DNA from: Anaerolineaceae bacterium
GTDB taxonomy: Bacteria; Chloroflexota; Anaerolineae; Aggregatilineales; Phototrophicaceae
Reading direction: 5' to 3'
Length of the DNA: 64,000 nt
Assembly (NCBI GenBank): GCA_028818375.1
Contig: JAPPOB010000010.1
Span: forward strand, 620,001 to 684,000
A program made the translations under genes and the position numbers. Below the pieces are notes generated by a model, which was not told the origin of the DNA, searched no databases, and saw nothing but the letters and a program-made list of their open reading frames with translations. Below are positions 47,292 through 56,493 of this stretch, piece by piece (the stretch's first letter is position 1; each line of letters starts with the position of its first letter).

Positions 47292-49042
47292 CCAGACCTT
47301 ACTGGCCACAGATCCAGACTTTCGAAACGATTCGCAGAGATGCCGGCCCTGTCCAGTTGCATGCCACTGACGCCCGGGGCGGTCGCATAAATCACGACAG
47401 GATGGAAAAGCGGAAGGGCGATGACCCGCTCCGCGAAAGTCTCCTGCACTTCGCGGTACAGTGCTGACCGGTTAACACCCCAGGGCTCGCGCCGGGCCCG
47501 TTCCAGCAATTCGGAGAGACGCCTGTCATCGACTCCGCCAAAATTCAGGCCGTCCGGATACTGCCCGACGTGCCAGAACGGGTAAATGTCAGGGTCCGTA
47601 CTGTGCCCCGCCGAATACTCGACCAACGCTGCGTCAAAGTCACCGTTGCGCAGGGCCTGGCGGTATGCAAGATCCGGACGGGAATCAATTGTTACTTCAA
47701 TGCCAACGCGCGCCCATTGCCCGGCAAATCTCTGCAACATGGCTTCCAGCACCGGGTCATCGAAGGCAAGTACTCTGAGGGCCAACGTGTTGTCGCCCCC
47801 GGATTCAACGCCATCTTCCCTGGTGCGCGCCGTTTGCAGCAACCAGCGGGCCGCGTCCAGGTCCTCCCCCGGCCAGGCCAGGTCATTCGTCCAGGCCCAG
47901 GCCCCCGGCCAGAGCGGACTGTTGGCAATCACGGCCCGATTGCCCAGCGTCTGAGTGACGACCGCTTCCCGGTCCAAACTGCTGGCCAGCGCCAGGCGAA
48001 CGCGCTGGTCGCGGAGAAAAGCACTTGCCTCGCGTTGCCAGTTGAAGATTAACATGGCGACACGTTGGTCGGTAGAAAACGCCAGGTGCAACGCGTTCTG
48101 GTCGGCCAGCGCAAGAATGGCTTCCTGCTGCTGCAGGGTACGGGCGGCAAGGCCATCGATAGCGCCTCCCGCCAGCGCATGCAGCGCTTCGTCAAAGTCT
48201 CCAAACAGTTCCAGTCGCAAACGGCTGCCTGCAGGGATGTTTGTCGCTTCGCCCCGTCCCTGCCAGGTGGGCGCAAGGCGAAAGTCAACCTGGCCCGGCT
48301 CTTCATTCTCCTTGTGGCGCAAGGCTTCCAGTTGCCAGCGGCCCGTGCCGATCGGTGACCAGTTGAAGGGATGGTCAGCAAGTCGTGCCGGCGCCGTGCC
48401 CTGCAAGGCGTGCCAGGGCAATATCGGAAGCGTCAGACGGTCCAGAAAACTTCCCAGGGGCTGTGACAGGCGAAATCGCAAGACATTTGCTGCCAGCACG
48501 TCGACTTCAACGGTCCGCCAAAAGCGGGCGACTTCCGAATCTGCCGGAAAGTCCCGCGCCTGCAACAGGGAGATTGTGAACATAACGTCCGTGGCCGTAA
48601 AGGGGACGCCATCCTGCCAGAGCACGTCGTCGCGCAGGGTGACGACATACTCCAGCCCGCTGGTCGTCACCGTCAGGCCGGCCGCCAGTTCCGGCACGGG
48701 TTCGCCCTTGCTGTTCAGACCCGTCAGACCTTCGTAAATCAGTCCGCCAACTTGCGCTTCCAGCGAACCTGGAGCGGCCAGCAAGGGGTTAAGGTGCGCC
48801 AGGGAACCGACAAGCCCCTCGCGAAATGTAGGGATATCGACCTCGCCATCCATCTCTCCGATGACTGGCGCGTCGACAGGGCCTGTGTCTGGTGTGGCAA
48901 TGGCCGCTGTCGTGGCCGGCGGCGGGTCGCTGTCCCCCTGTTCAGGGTCGCTACGCAGGAAATCGCGCCAGACAAGTCCTGCGGCCAGCGACAGTGCGGC
49001 CAGCAGGAACAGCGTGAACTGCCAGCGGCAGCCGCGCAGCAC
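47288..49042 (-). CDS. Membrane-anchored ABC substrate-binding protein, family 5
   Basis: This is a 584 aa solute-binding protein of the peptide/nickel family, separate from the one at 5394. The N-terminus has a membrane anchor or uncleaved signal (FTLFLLAALSLAAGLVWRDF) and a Pro/Thr/Ala linker. The SBP body has FREGLVGSLAHLNPLLA, VVTLRDDVLWQDGVPFTATDV and LPILPWHALQG, and the C-terminus has STDPDIYPFWHVGQYPDGLNFGG. The start is GTG with AGGAAG 6 nt upstream. No permeases are adjacent, so it is an orphan or uses another system. Confidence 0.88.
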   Translation of the reverse strand: MLRGCRWQFTLFLLAALSLAAGLVWRDFLRSDPEQGDSDPPPATTAAIATPDTGPVDAPVIGEMDGEVDIPTFREGLVGSLAHLNPLLAAPGSLEAQVGGLIYEGLTGLNSKGEPVPELAAGLTVTTSGLEYVVTLRDDVLWQDGVPFTATDVMFTISLLQARDFPADSEVARFWRTVEVDVLAANVLRFRLSQPLGSFLDRLTLPILPWHALQGTAPARLADHPFNWSPIGTGRWQLEALRHKENEEPGQVDFRLAPTWQGRGEATNIPAGSRLRLELFGDFDEALHALAGGAIDGLAARTLQQQEAILALADQNALHLAFSTDQRVAMLIFNWQREASAFLRDQRVRLALASSLDREAVVTQTLGNRAVIANSPLWPGAWAWTNDLAWPGEDLDAARWLLQTARTREDGVESGGDNTLALRVLAFDDPVLEAMLQRFAGQWARVGIEVTIDSRPDLAYRQALRNGDFDAALVEYSAGHSTDPDIYPFWHVGQYPDGLNFGGVDDRRLSELLERARREPWGVNRSALYREVQETFAERVIALPLFHPVVIYATAPGVSGMQLDRAGISANRFESLDLWPVRSG

Positions 49043-49073
49043 TGTTACTTCCTGAATGCTTGCCTGGTTTTTT

Positions 49074-49307
49074 TTACTGGAATACCAGCACCGCGACGAT
49101 GGAAATCGCGAGAAACAGGACCGCGATGATTATCGTAATCTGAAACAGCGTCTTTTCCAGACCACGTCGCGTTCGCGCGATCCCGCCTCCGGCATCGCCG
49201 CCCAGCAGGGAACCAAGGCCGCCACCCTTGACCTGAAGGAGAATCAGCACAATCAACAAAATCGAGATGATAACAGCCGCAATCTGCAGCGCAGCCTGAA
49301 TGTCCAT
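49074..49307 (-). CDS. secG: SecG, preprotein translocase subunit
   Basis: SecG (77 aa) is the small auxiliary subunit of SecYEG. It has two membrane helices (IAAVIISILLIVLILLQ and ITIIIAVLFLAISIVAVLVF) joined by the typical GGGLGSLLGGDAGGGIARTRRGLEK loop (quoted in part: GGGLGSLLGG, RTRRGLEK). ATG 49307 is preceded by GGGAGCAGGG; an upstream in-frame start at 49343 would add a non-family tail. Confidence 0.93.
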   Translation of the reverse strand: MDIQAALQIAAVIISILLIVLILLQVKGGGLGSLLGGDAGGGIARTRRGLEKTLFQITIIIAVLFLAISIVAVLVFQ

Positions 49308-49333
49308 GCCCTGCTCCCGAAATCTCCGCAGGC

Positions 49334-49362
49334 AGTGTAGCAAGACCCTGCATGTTCTTCAA
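49334..49362 (-). promoter_or_regulatory. secG promoter
   Basis: TTGAAG (49357-49362), 17-nt spacer, TACACT (49334-49339) on the minus strand. Confidence 0.55.
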
Positions 49363-49365
49363 GCG

Positions 49366-49394
49366 TGGACAGCGGAGGACCTCCGGGATATGCT
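49366..49394 (+). promoter_or_regulatory. gpmI promoter
   Basis: TGGACA (49366-49371), 17-nt spacer, TATGCT (49389-49394). It is back-to-back with the secG promoter, with only three bases between the two -35 boxes. Confidence 0.5.
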
Positions 49395-49429
49395 GCTCTT
49401 GCCCGCCACAACACAGTTCAGGGACACCC

Positions 49430-50950
49430 ATGCCTGCCCTCGTGATGTTGCTCATACTTGATGGCTGGGGCGTGCGCGCCATGCGCGAGGGCAACGCCGT
49501 CGCCCAGGCCCGCACACCGCGGCATGATGCCTGGCTGCAGGGGTACGAACGTTCGATTCTGCAAAGTTCCGGCGAGGCCGTCGGGCTGGTGCCAGGCCAA
49601 ATGGGAAACTCGGAAGTCGGCCACCTCAACCTGGGTGCGGGCCGCGTTGTTTACCAGGACATCAGCCGCATCGACCGCGCGATCGCCGATGGCAGCCTGG
49701 CGCGACACAAGGAGCTGCAGGCATCGCTGAGGCGTGTGCAGACAGAAGGGCGCAACCTGCATTTGATCGGACTGCTGGGCCCCGGCGGCGTACACAGCCA
49801 TCAACGCCATCTGCATGCCCTGCTGCAAATCGCCGCCGCGGCCGACATCAATCCCGTGTTGCACGTCATCACCGACGGCCGCGATACGCCGGTGGACGGC
49901 AGCCAGGGCTATCTGGCCGACCTGGAAGCCGCGATTGAGGCAACGGTCGCAGGGCGTACGGCCACAGTTTCCGGCCGGTACTTCGCCATGGACAGGGACA
50001 GGCGTTGGGACCGTACGCGGATGGCCTTCGACGCCATGGTCCATCGACAGGGTTGTGGGGCGATGAACGCGACCGAGGCCCTGCAGGACGCCGGCAGCCG
50101 TGGCGAAAGCGATGAATTCATCACGCCAACGGTCACCGGCGATGACAGCCTCGCCATTCAGGACGGCGACTGCCTGCTGTTTTTCAACTTCCGCGCCGAT
50201 CGCATGCGTCAGCTGCTGCAGGCATTTACAGGCGACCATGCGATTGGCGACGAAACTTTCCACTCTCCGAAAGACCTGGACCTGTTGACCTTCACGCATT
50301 ATATGAACGGCACACCGGCCAGAGCGCTGTTTCCTGTCGAGCATCTGGATAACACTTTGGCGGAATGGCTCAGCAGGCAGGGACGCAGCCAGTATCACAG
50401 CGCGGAGACCGAAAAGTACCCGCACGTCACCTTCTTTTTCAACGGGCGCCGCGAAGAACCCTGGCCGGGCGAAAGCCGCGCCATCATTCCTTCGCCGCAG
50501 GTGGCAACCTACGACCTTGCGCCAGAAATGAGTGCCGCTGCCCTGACCAGGGCCACGCTGGACCGGCTTGAGTCCGGCGACGACGATTTCCTGCTCGTCA
50601 ATTTCGCCAACCCGGACATGGTTGGCCACACTGGTTCCCTGCCCGCAGCCATCGCCGCCGTGGAATGCGTGGACGAGTGCGCCGGTCAACTGGTGGACGC
50701 CGTGCTGGCAAGGGGCGGCGTCGCCGTCGTCACGGCTGATCATGGCAATTGCGAGCGAATGATCGACCTGCGCAGCGGGGGTCCGCACACCTGGCACACG
50801 CGCGGGCCGGTCGCCCTCTTCGTGATTGACAGCGTCTATCGGGAACTGCGAGATTGCGGCATTCTGGCGGACGTCGCCCCTACCATTCTGGAGTTGATGG
50901 GCATTGAGGCTCCGCCGGAAATGAGTGGGCGCAGCCTCTTGCAGTCCTGA
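49430..50950 (+). CDS. gpmI: 2,3-bisphosphoglycerate-independent phosphoglycerate mutase
   Basis: This Mn-dependent alkaline-phosphatase-superfamily enzyme interconverts 3- and 2-phosphoglycerate. It is 506 aa. The N-terminus LILDGWG contributes the metal Asp; the phosphoserine is S61 in GQMGNSEVGHLNLGAGR. HVITDGRDTPVDG, FFNFRADRMRQL, NFANPDMVGHTG and TADHGNCE (metal ligands) are all present. AGGGA sets ATG 49430. It is divergent from secG. Confidence 0.97.
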   Translation: MPALVMLLILDGWGVRAMREGNAVAQARTPRHDAWLQGYERSILQSSGEAVGLVPGQMGNSEVGHLNLGAGRVVYQDISRIDRAIADGSLARHKELQASLRRVQTEGRNLHLIGLLGPGGVHSHQRHLHALLQIAAAADINPVLHVITDGRDTPVDGSQGYLADLEAAIEATVAGRTATVSGRYFAMDRDRRWDRTRMAFDAMVHRQGCGAMNATEALQDAGSRGESDEFITPTVTGDDSLAIQDGDCLLFFNFRADRMRQLLQAFTGDHAIGDETFHSPKDLDLLTFTHYMNGTPARALFPVEHLDNTLAEWLSRQGRSQYHSAETEKYPHVTFFFNGRREEPWPGESRAIIPSPQVATYDLAPEMSAAALTRATLDRLESGDDDFLLVNFANPDMVGHTGSLPAAIAAVECVDECAGQLVDAVLARGGVAVVTADHGNCERMIDLRSGGPHTWHTRGPVALFVIDSVYRELRDCGILADVAPTILELMGIEAPPEMSGRSLLQS

Positions 50951-51041
50951 GCGACCCTGCTGCAGCGGCATGGTCAACTGGCGTGGCAGGTTTCAGCAGG
51001 TTAATCTTGGGCGCACAGCTGTGGGAAATGCGGAGGGAATT

Positions 51042-51686
51042 ATGGTCAGTGCCCTGATCGTGCAAGGTGGCTGGCAAGGTCATGAACCGGAAGGTGTGGC
51101 CAACCTGCTGGCCGGTTCACTGGGGGACCAGGGCGTTGATGTACACCTGGAAGACCATCTGGATGCCTTTGTTAATAATGACCTGAGCAGTTTCGACTTG
51201 CTTGTGCCCATCTGGACCATGGGTGAAATCAGCAACGAGCAAATGATCCCGGTGCTGCAGGCCGTGCATGACCATGGCGTGGGCATTGGCGGTGTGCATG
51301 GCGGCATGTGCGACGCCTTTCGCCAACAGACGGAATGGCAGTACATGTGCGGCGGCCAGTGGGTCGCTCATCCGGGCAACGATGGCGTCAATTACACGGT
51401 CGAGATGAACCCGTCCGAACCAGACCCGATTACGGACGGTGTGCCCACCTTGCAGATCTGTTCCGAGCAATACTACATGCACGTTGATCCCTGCAACCGG
51501 GTTCTGGCGACCACCACATTTGGCGACGGGACCGTCATGCCTGTGGTATGGACCAAACATTACGGTACTGGTCGGGTGTTCTATTGCTCCCTCGGGCATC
51601 ACGTCGACGTCATCGAACCGCCGGAAATCCTCGCCATGATCACCCGCGGTCTGCTCTGGGCCGCTGACGGGCACAGCCGGGACTGA
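51042..51686 (+). CDS. ThuA-like domain protein
   Basis: This 214 aa protein has a ThuA-like (class I glutamine-amidotransferase-like fold) domain: ALIVQGGWQGHEPEGVANLL at the start, VPIWTMGEISNEQM, VGIGGVHGGMCDAF, and the ending GRVFYCSLGHHVDVIEPPEIL. Members are linked to trehalose/sugar utilisation but the activity is unsettled. GGAGGG lies 4-5 nt before ATG 51042. It is preceded by gpmI (91 bp) and is possibly co-transcribed. No sugar-transport genes are adjacent. Confidence 0.85.
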   Translation: MVSALIVQGGWQGHEPEGVANLLAGSLGDQGVDVHLEDHLDAFVNNDLSSFDLLVPIWTMGEISNEQMIPVLQAVHDHGVGIGGVHGGMCDAFRQQTEWQYMCGGQWVAHPGNDGVNYTVEMNPSEPDPITDGVPTLQICSEQYYMHVDPCNRVLATTTFGDGTVMPVVWTKHYGTGRVFYCSLGHHVDVIEPPEILAMITRGLLWAADGHSRD

Positions 51687-51926
51687 AACCAGGGCCGGAA
51701 TCCGTCACCCTGTTAAGTTTTGCTAAATTCCGCCGTATTGCAGGCGTTGCGTACGAAGCTCCATGCCACAATTGTGTAGATTTCGGCCACAAGGGGATAC
51801 ACTGCGTGTCGAATTGCCGAAAATGGCAAAATGACGGCAATTCTGTTGTGTAGTTCTCACAGTGAAATCCTGCACAAACGGTCGCAATATGGAGTTTGTC
51901 CACAAGTAAGAGGGGGAACGATTCAT
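51687..51926 (+). promoter_or_regulatory. AT-richer regulatory region upstream of amt
   Basis: This 240-bp gap has lower GC than its surroundings. It holds a 9-bp perfect inverted repeat GAATTGCCG (51811-51819) / CGGCAATTC (51835-51843) and two copies of TTGTGTAG (51772-51779, 51846-51853), 74 bp or about seven helical turns apart. I see no convincing sigma70 promoter. Nitrogen-responsive control is an inference from the gene downstream. Confidence 0.45.
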
Positions 51927-53336
51927 ATGCGCAACAGGCGAATCGGATTCAGGCTTTTGATTCTGTTCGTCCTTGCCTGGGTCGTCGCCAGTACCCTGGT
52001 GGGTGCTGTCTTCGCCCAGGAGGACGCCGCGGCCGACGATGCAGCCGTGGAAGAGACCATGGAAGTCGCCATGGCCACTGCAGAAGATCTGGGAGGTGTG
52101 GTCAGCAATCTGGACACTGTCTGGATGCTGCTGGCCGGCTTCCTCGTGTTCTTCATGCAGGCGGGTTTCGGCCTGCTGGAGGCAGGGCTTGTGCGCGCCC
52201 GCAACGTGGTCAACATTCTGATGAAGAATGTCTTTGACCTCTCAATCGGCGCTGTTGGCTACTGGGCTATCGGCTTTGGCCTGATGTTCGGCGCCGGCAA
52301 CGGCTTTTTCGGCCAGGAGTGGTTCTTCCTGAGTGACGTGCCGGAAATCTATCCGGGGCTGAGCGTGCCAAGCTACGCTTTCTTCTTTTTCCAGTTTGCC
52401 TTTGCAGCCACGGCAGCCACCATCGCCAGTGGCGCGATGGCCGGCAGGACGGAATTCAGGGGCTACCTGCTCTATAGCCTGATCGTTACAGTCATCATTT
52501 ATCCCGTCGTCGGTCACTGGATCTGGGGTGGCGGCTGGATTGCCGATACGGCCTTCCACGACTTCGCCGGCTCCACCGTTGTCCATTCTACCGGCGCCTG
52601 GGTAGGCTTGGTCGGCGCCATCTTTCTTGGCCCGCGCCGCTACCGCTTCGGCGCCGACGGCAGTCCAATGCCCGGTCACAGCATGACGCTGGCCGCCCTG
52701 GGCACGCTGATCCTGTGGCTCGGCTGGTTCGGCTTTAACCCTGGCAGTCAGCTGGATGCCGACGCCGTCAGCATCGCGCGCATCACCGTCACCACCAATC
52801 TGGCAGCTGCGGCCGGCGCGCTGGCCGCCATGTTCGTTGGCTGGTACCACGGCGGCCAACCACAGCTTCCCTGGGGCCTCAACGGCGCACTGGCCGGGCT
52901 GGTCTCCATCACGGCGCCCTGTGCAGTCGTCACCCCTTTCGAAGCCATCATCATCGGTGCGATCGGTGGCGTCATCATGTACGTCGGCGTCAATTATCTG
53001 GAAAGCCGGGGCATTGACGACGTTGTGGGTGCGGTTTCCGTTCACGGCTTCGGCGGCGTTTGGGGCACCCTGGCAGTCGGACTGTTTATGGAGGACGCCG
53101 GGCTGTTCCACGGCGGGGGCATCGATCAACTGCGCGCGCAGCTGGTTGGTGTCGTGGCTGTCGCCGTCTTTGTGATTGTCGCTTCCTGGATCATGTTCAG
53201 TATAATTCGCTCTACGGTGGGCTTGCGCGCCTCTGCCGAAGCCGAGGACCTTGGCCTCGACATCTTCGAACATGCCGCAGTGGCCTACCCCGAGTTCACC
53301 AATGCACCCAGTGAACCGACGCCGGCCAGCGACTGA
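51927..53336 (+). CDS. amt: Ammonium transporter
   Basis: This is a 469 aa Amt/MEP/Rh channel for ammonium. The N-terminal signal or first hydrophobic segment (LLILFVLAWVVASTLVGAVFA) is followed by a short acidic stretch and about eleven membrane helices. The twin pore histidines are expected in VVHSTGAWVGLVGAIFLG and VHGFGGVWGTLAVGLF, both present. The Amt signature region is FHDFAGSTVVH. AGGGGGA precedes ATG 51927. It is followed by its PII regulator 17 bp downstream, the conserved amt-glnK pair. Confidence 0.96.
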   Translation: MRNRRIGFRLLILFVLAWVVASTLVGAVFAQEDAAADDAAVEETMEVAMATAEDLGGVVSNLDTVWMLLAGFLVFFMQAGFGLLEAGLVRARNVVNILMKNVFDLSIGAVGYWAIGFGLMFGAGNGFFGQEWFFLSDVPEIYPGLSVPSYAFFFFQFAFAATAATIASGAMAGRTEFRGYLLYSLIVTVIIYPVVGHWIWGGGWIADTAFHDFAGSTVVHSTGAWVGLVGAIFLGPRRYRFGADGSPMPGHSMTLAALGTLILWLGWFGFNPGSQLDADAVSIARITVTTNLAAAAGALAAMFVGWYHGGQPQLPWGLNGALAGLVSITAPCAVVTPFEAIIIGAIGGVIMYVGVNYLESRGIDDVVGAVSVHGFGGVWGTLAVGLFMEDAGLFHGGGIDQLRAQLVGVVAVAVFVIVASWIMFSIIRSTVGLRASAEAEDLGLDIFEHAAVAYPEFTNAPSEPTPASD

Positions 53337-53353
53337 AAGCGAGGGGCAACATC

Positions 53354-53737
53354 ATGATCAAGAAAATCGAGGCAATCGTCCGTACCGAAAAACTCAGTTC
53401 CACAATTCGGGAACTGTCCGCCATCGGCATCGTCGGCATGACCGTGCAACCCGTCAAGGGACGCGGTCGCGGCGTTGGCATGCAACTGCGCTGGCGTGGC
53501 GCTCTCTACAACGTGGACCTGCTGCCCAGGACCATGGTCACCCTGATCGTCAGCGAAACCAACGTGGACGAGACGGTTCAGGCCGTCATGCGCGGCGCCG
53601 CCACCGGAGAACACGGAGACGGGGTGATCTTTGTGTCGCCGGTGGAGCACATCATCCGCATCAGCAGCGGTGAAACGGACCGCGAAGCGATCAGCTATCA
53701 GGGCGACATCGACGCCCGCAAGCAGCAGCGCGCCTGA
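53354..53737 (+). CDS. glnK: PII nitrogen regulatory protein (GlnK)
   Basis: This 127 aa PII trimer subunit senses 2-oxoglutarate and ATP/ADP and plugs Amt. MIKKIEAIVRTEKLSSTIREL starts the protein (in part: MIKKIEAIVR). The T-loop has the Tyr51 equivalent in ALYNVDLLPRT, but the flanking sequence (KGRGRGVGMQLRWRG) is unusual. The C-terminal motif GEHGDGVIFVSPVEHIIRI binds nucleotide. It ends in a Rho-independent terminator. Confidence 0.93.
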   Translation: MIKKIEAIVRTEKLSSTIRELSAIGIVGMTVQPVKGRGRGVGMQLRWRGALYNVDLLPRTMVTLIVSETNVDETVQAVMRGAATGEHGDGVIFVSPVEHIIRISSGETDREAISYQGDIDARKQQRA

Positions 53738-53765
53738 AGTTCAGGACAGCGCGCCAAATTCCAGG

Positions 53766-53795
53766 GGGCCGGGAAAACCGGCCCTCTTCTTGCTT
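53766..53795 (+). terminator. Terminator of amt-glnK
   Basis: The stem GGGCCGG/CCGGCCC around GAAAA is followed by TCTTCTTGCTTT. It is 29 bp after the glnK stop and 20 bp before pepA. Confidence 0.8.
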
Positions 53796-53814
53796 TCAGG
53801 GGTGAGGAGCGGAC

Positions 53815-55305
53815 ATGCAAATCCAGGTGCATTCAGGGAATCTGAAAAGTCGTCCGACAGGCGTCCACATACTCCTGGTCTTTGAAGGCGAAAGCCCTGT
53901 AGATCAGTGCCACCCCTCGCTGGCCGGCCCGCTCACCTCGCTGCTTGCAAGCGGTGACTTCAAGGGCGCGGCGGGTCAGGTCACCACGCTCTACCCGGCA
54001 CAAGCCGGGCCCCGCCTGGTCCTGGCCGGTCTGGGACCGTCGGAGACTTTGGCTTCCTCCTGCATTCGCAGGGCAACGGCCCAGGCTATTCGAGCCGCCC
54101 GCGAGATCGCTGCGGATGAATTGACACTGCAATTGCCTCACTGCCTGCCCGCTGCCCTTACTGCCGAAGCCGCGTGCGAAGGCGCGTTGTTGGGAGGCTA
54201 TCGCTTTCACCGCTTCGACGTCCCAGGCTACAGCCCGGATGCGCCGCCAAAACTGGATGTCCTTGTCGACAGCGGCCAGGAAATTTGTGCGGCCCGTGAA
54301 GGCGCAAGGATCGGATGCGCGATCGCCGCGGCTGCTTGTCTGGCGCGCGACCTGGTGAACACCCCGGCCAACTACTGCACGCCGGCCCACCTGGCCGAGG
54401 CTGCTGCCGCCATAGCCGGGCTTCAGACCGTCGTCCTGGAACGCAGCGACATGGAAAGCCTGGGCATGGGCTCCCTGCTGGGCGTAGCCCAGGGAAGCGA
54501 AACACCGCCGAAGTTCATCATTATGGAGCACAATGCCGACCGGGCAGACTCACTGGATACCCTGGTGCTGGCCGGCAAGGGCATCACTTTTGACACTGGC
54601 GGCTACAGCATGAAAAGCGTCACGGGCATGGTCGGCATGAAGAGTGACATGGGCGGCGGCGCAGCTGTCATCGGCGCCATGCAGGCCATCTCTGCCCTGC
54701 AGCCGGAGTTGCACGTGGTGGGGCTTGTGCCAGCCGTTGACAACCTGGTCAGCGCGCAGGCCATCCGCCCGCAGGACGTGCTGGTGGCCAGCAACGGCCT
54801 CAGCATAGAGATTATCAGCACGGATGCCGAAGGTCGCCTGATTCTTGCGGACGCCCTGGTGTACGCTGCGCGCTACGAGCCGGCCGCCGTCATCGACATC
54901 GCCACGCTCACCGGTTCCTGCGTAACCGCTCTGGGCAGCGCAGCCGCCGGACTGTTCAGCAACCACGATGGCTTGCGCGATAAGCTGCTGGCGGCCGCCA
55001 GTCGCAGTGAGGAACGCTTGTGGCCCCTGCCCCTGTTTCCCGAATATGACAAGGCGCTGGAATCCCAGGTAGCGGACCTGCGCAACAGCGCGGCGCCGTC
55101 AACCGGAGTCGGGACGTCGGCGGCCTTTCTGCAACGCTTCACGACTTGCCCGGCCTGGGCCCACCTGGACATCGCCGGCGTGGTCGGCATTGAAGGCCTG
55201 GGTAGCATCGACCGCAGCGACCCCCTGTTGCCGGAGAAGGGCGCGACCGGTTTCGGCGCGCGCCTCTTCGTTGACCTGGTGCGTCACTGGGGCTCGCCAG
55301 TCTGA
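53815..55305 (+). CDS. pepA: Leucyl aminopeptidase (M17)
   Basis: This is a cytoplasmic two-metal M17 aminopeptidase, 496 aa. The C-terminal catalytic half has GKGITFDTGGYSMKS and MKSDMGGGAAVIGAM. The signature is STDAEGRLILADAL (usual NTDAEGRL), followed by IDIATLTGSCVTALG. The N-terminal half is the variable domain. GGTGAGGAG precedes the ATG. Its last 22 bp overlap the convergent DJ-1 gene. Confidence 0.95.
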   Translation: MQIQVHSGNLKSRPTGVHILLVFEGESPVDQCHPSLAGPLTSLLASGDFKGAAGQVTTLYPAQAGPRLVLAGLGPSETLASSCIRRATAQAIRAAREIAADELTLQLPHCLPAALTAEAACEGALLGGYRFHRFDVPGYSPDAPPKLDVLVDSGQEICAAREGARIGCAIAAAACLARDLVNTPANYCTPAHLAEAAAAIAGLQTVVLERSDMESLGMGSLLGVAQGSETPPKFIIMEHNADRADSLDTLVLAGKGITFDTGGYSMKSVTGMVGMKSDMGGGAAVIGAMQAISALQPELHVVGLVPAVDNLVSAQAIRPQDVLVASNGLSIEIISTDAEGRLILADALVYAARYEPAAVIDIATLTGSCVTALGSAAAGLFSNHDGLRDKLLAAASRSEERLWPLPLFPEYDKALESQVADLRNSAAPSTGVGTSAAFLQRFTTCPAWAHLDIAGVVGIEGLGSIDRSDPLLPEKGATGFGARLFVDLVRHWGSPV

Positions 55306-55907
55306 TTGACCCGCCCCTCCGGCCAGTAATCGTATTCCATGTGTCTTGCGGTCCGTGCCGCGTGTTCGCTGCCCAACAGTCGCTCAACGACGTGCAATGA
55401 CATGTCTATGCCCGCAGAAATGCCGGCAGAGGTGATGAGTCGCCCGTTGTCGACGTAGCGCACATCGTCCAGCACCCGGGTACAAGGCGCCAAAGACGCC
55501 AGCAGGTCCAGCGAGCCCCAATGAGTCGTCGCGCGCAGGCCCTCCAACAGACCCGCCTGCGCCAGCAACAGGGAACCCGTACACACCGACAGCGTCAATT
55601 CACAGCGCGAATCCTGTTCACGAATCCAGTCAAGCAGGGCCCTGTCCTTAAGCAAGGGCCGTGTGCCCTGGCCGCCCGGGACGATCAACAAGTCCGGTGG
55701 CGGACAATTCTCCAGCGAGAAGTCAGGATTCACGCTCAGGCCGTTGCGGGCGATGACCGGGCCCGCCCTGGAGGCAACCGTGTAGACCCGAAAGGGCGGC
55801 GGATCGCAGCGGCTTGAGGCGACGGAGAACACTTCAAAAGGTCCGCAGAAATCCAGCACTTCCACGTCGTCAAAGATCAGGATGGCCACGGCACGCGTTT
55901 CATTCAC
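55284..55907 (-). CDS. DJ-1/PfpI family protein
   Basis: This 207 aa protein of the DJ-1/PfpI superfamily has the nucleophile Cys109 in LSVCTGSLLLAQAGLL. An N-terminal AVAILIFDDVEVLDFCGPFEVF with the family Asp/Glu and ATTHWGSLDLL are present. It is close to the isonitrile-hydratase / GATase1-regulator branch; glyoxalase or protective functions are also possible. The start is GTG with AGGAGG six bases upstream, and it overlaps ogt by 8 bp. Confidence 0.88.
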   Translation of the reverse strand: MNETRAVAILIFDDVEVLDFCGPFEVFSVASSRCDPPPFRVYTVASRAGPVIARNGLSVNPDFSLENCPPPDLLIVPGGQGTRPLLKDRALLDWIREQDSRCELTLSVCTGSLLLAQAGLLEGLRATTHWGSLDLLASLAPCTRVLDDVRYVDNGRLITSAGISAGIDMSLHVVERLLGSEHAARTARHMEYDYWPEGRVNQTGEPQ

Positions 55908-56493
55908 CGGGAACCTCCTTCACAGGCGCGCCTTCCAGACGCAACAACCAGCGTTTGCTCTCGATGCCCCTCGCCCCGCTATAACCGGTCAATCGGCCGT
56001 CGCTGCCGACGACCCGGTGACAGGGCACGACGATCGGCACCGGATTGCGTCCCAGCGCCTGGCCCACGGCGCGGCTGGCGCGGGGCGACCCCATGTCGCG
56101 GGCGATGTCGCCATAGCTGCGCAGTTCGCCGGCCGGGATGGCGCAGGCCTGGCGCAGTACGCCTTGCTGGAAACAGGTCATCTCGCCCAGATCGACGGGC
56201 AGGCAAAATCGAACCTGACAGCCGTCAAAATAGGCGAACAGTTGCTCTTGCGCCTCACGAAGGGCGTCGGGGTTGCGACTCGACTTCGCCCTGGCCGGCA
56301 GGCGGGCGCGAAAATTGTCTTCCGTCACGCCGATCGCCAGCCGACACAGACCCGCCTCGCTCCGGGCCAGGTAAAGTGGGCCCAGGGGCGAGTCCATTTC
56401 GGACCACACCACCAGCGGCGCTGTGCGGGAGAACCAGTCCAGCACACGCTCACGCGATCGATTCACTCCAGGTACACCTGCATTGGCGTTCAT
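55900..56493 (-). CDS. ogt: Methylated-DNA--protein-cysteine methyltransferase
   Basis: This 197 aa suicide repair enzyme removes O6-alkyl groups from guanine. The acceptor Cys158 is in VPIVVPCHRVVGSDGRLTGY, and the helix-turn-helix region with the Arg finger lies before it (IPAGELRSYGDIARDMG, SRAVGQALGRNP). The N-terminal Ada-like domain is short. ATG 56493 overlaps the sigma-factor TGA as ATGA. It sits between an ECF sigma gene and a DJ-1 gene, suggesting an alkylation or electrophile stress operon. Confidence 0.94.
   Translation of the reverse strand: MNANAGVPGVNRSRERVLDWFSRTAPLVVWSEMDSPLGPLYLARSEAGLCRLAIGVTEDNFRARLPARAKSSRNPDALREAQEQLFAYFDGCQVRFCLPVDLGEMTCFQQGVLRQACAIPAGELRSYGDIARDMGSPRASRAVGQALGRNPVPIVVPCHRVVGSDGRLTGYSGARGIESKRWLLRLEGAPVKEVPGE

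Noticed and set aside
51825..51840. Possible sigma54 promoter upstream of amt (GG and GC spaced by ten)
   Set aside because: The TT before GC is absent and the region is better explained as part of the inverted repeat; no sign of sigma54 use in the window.
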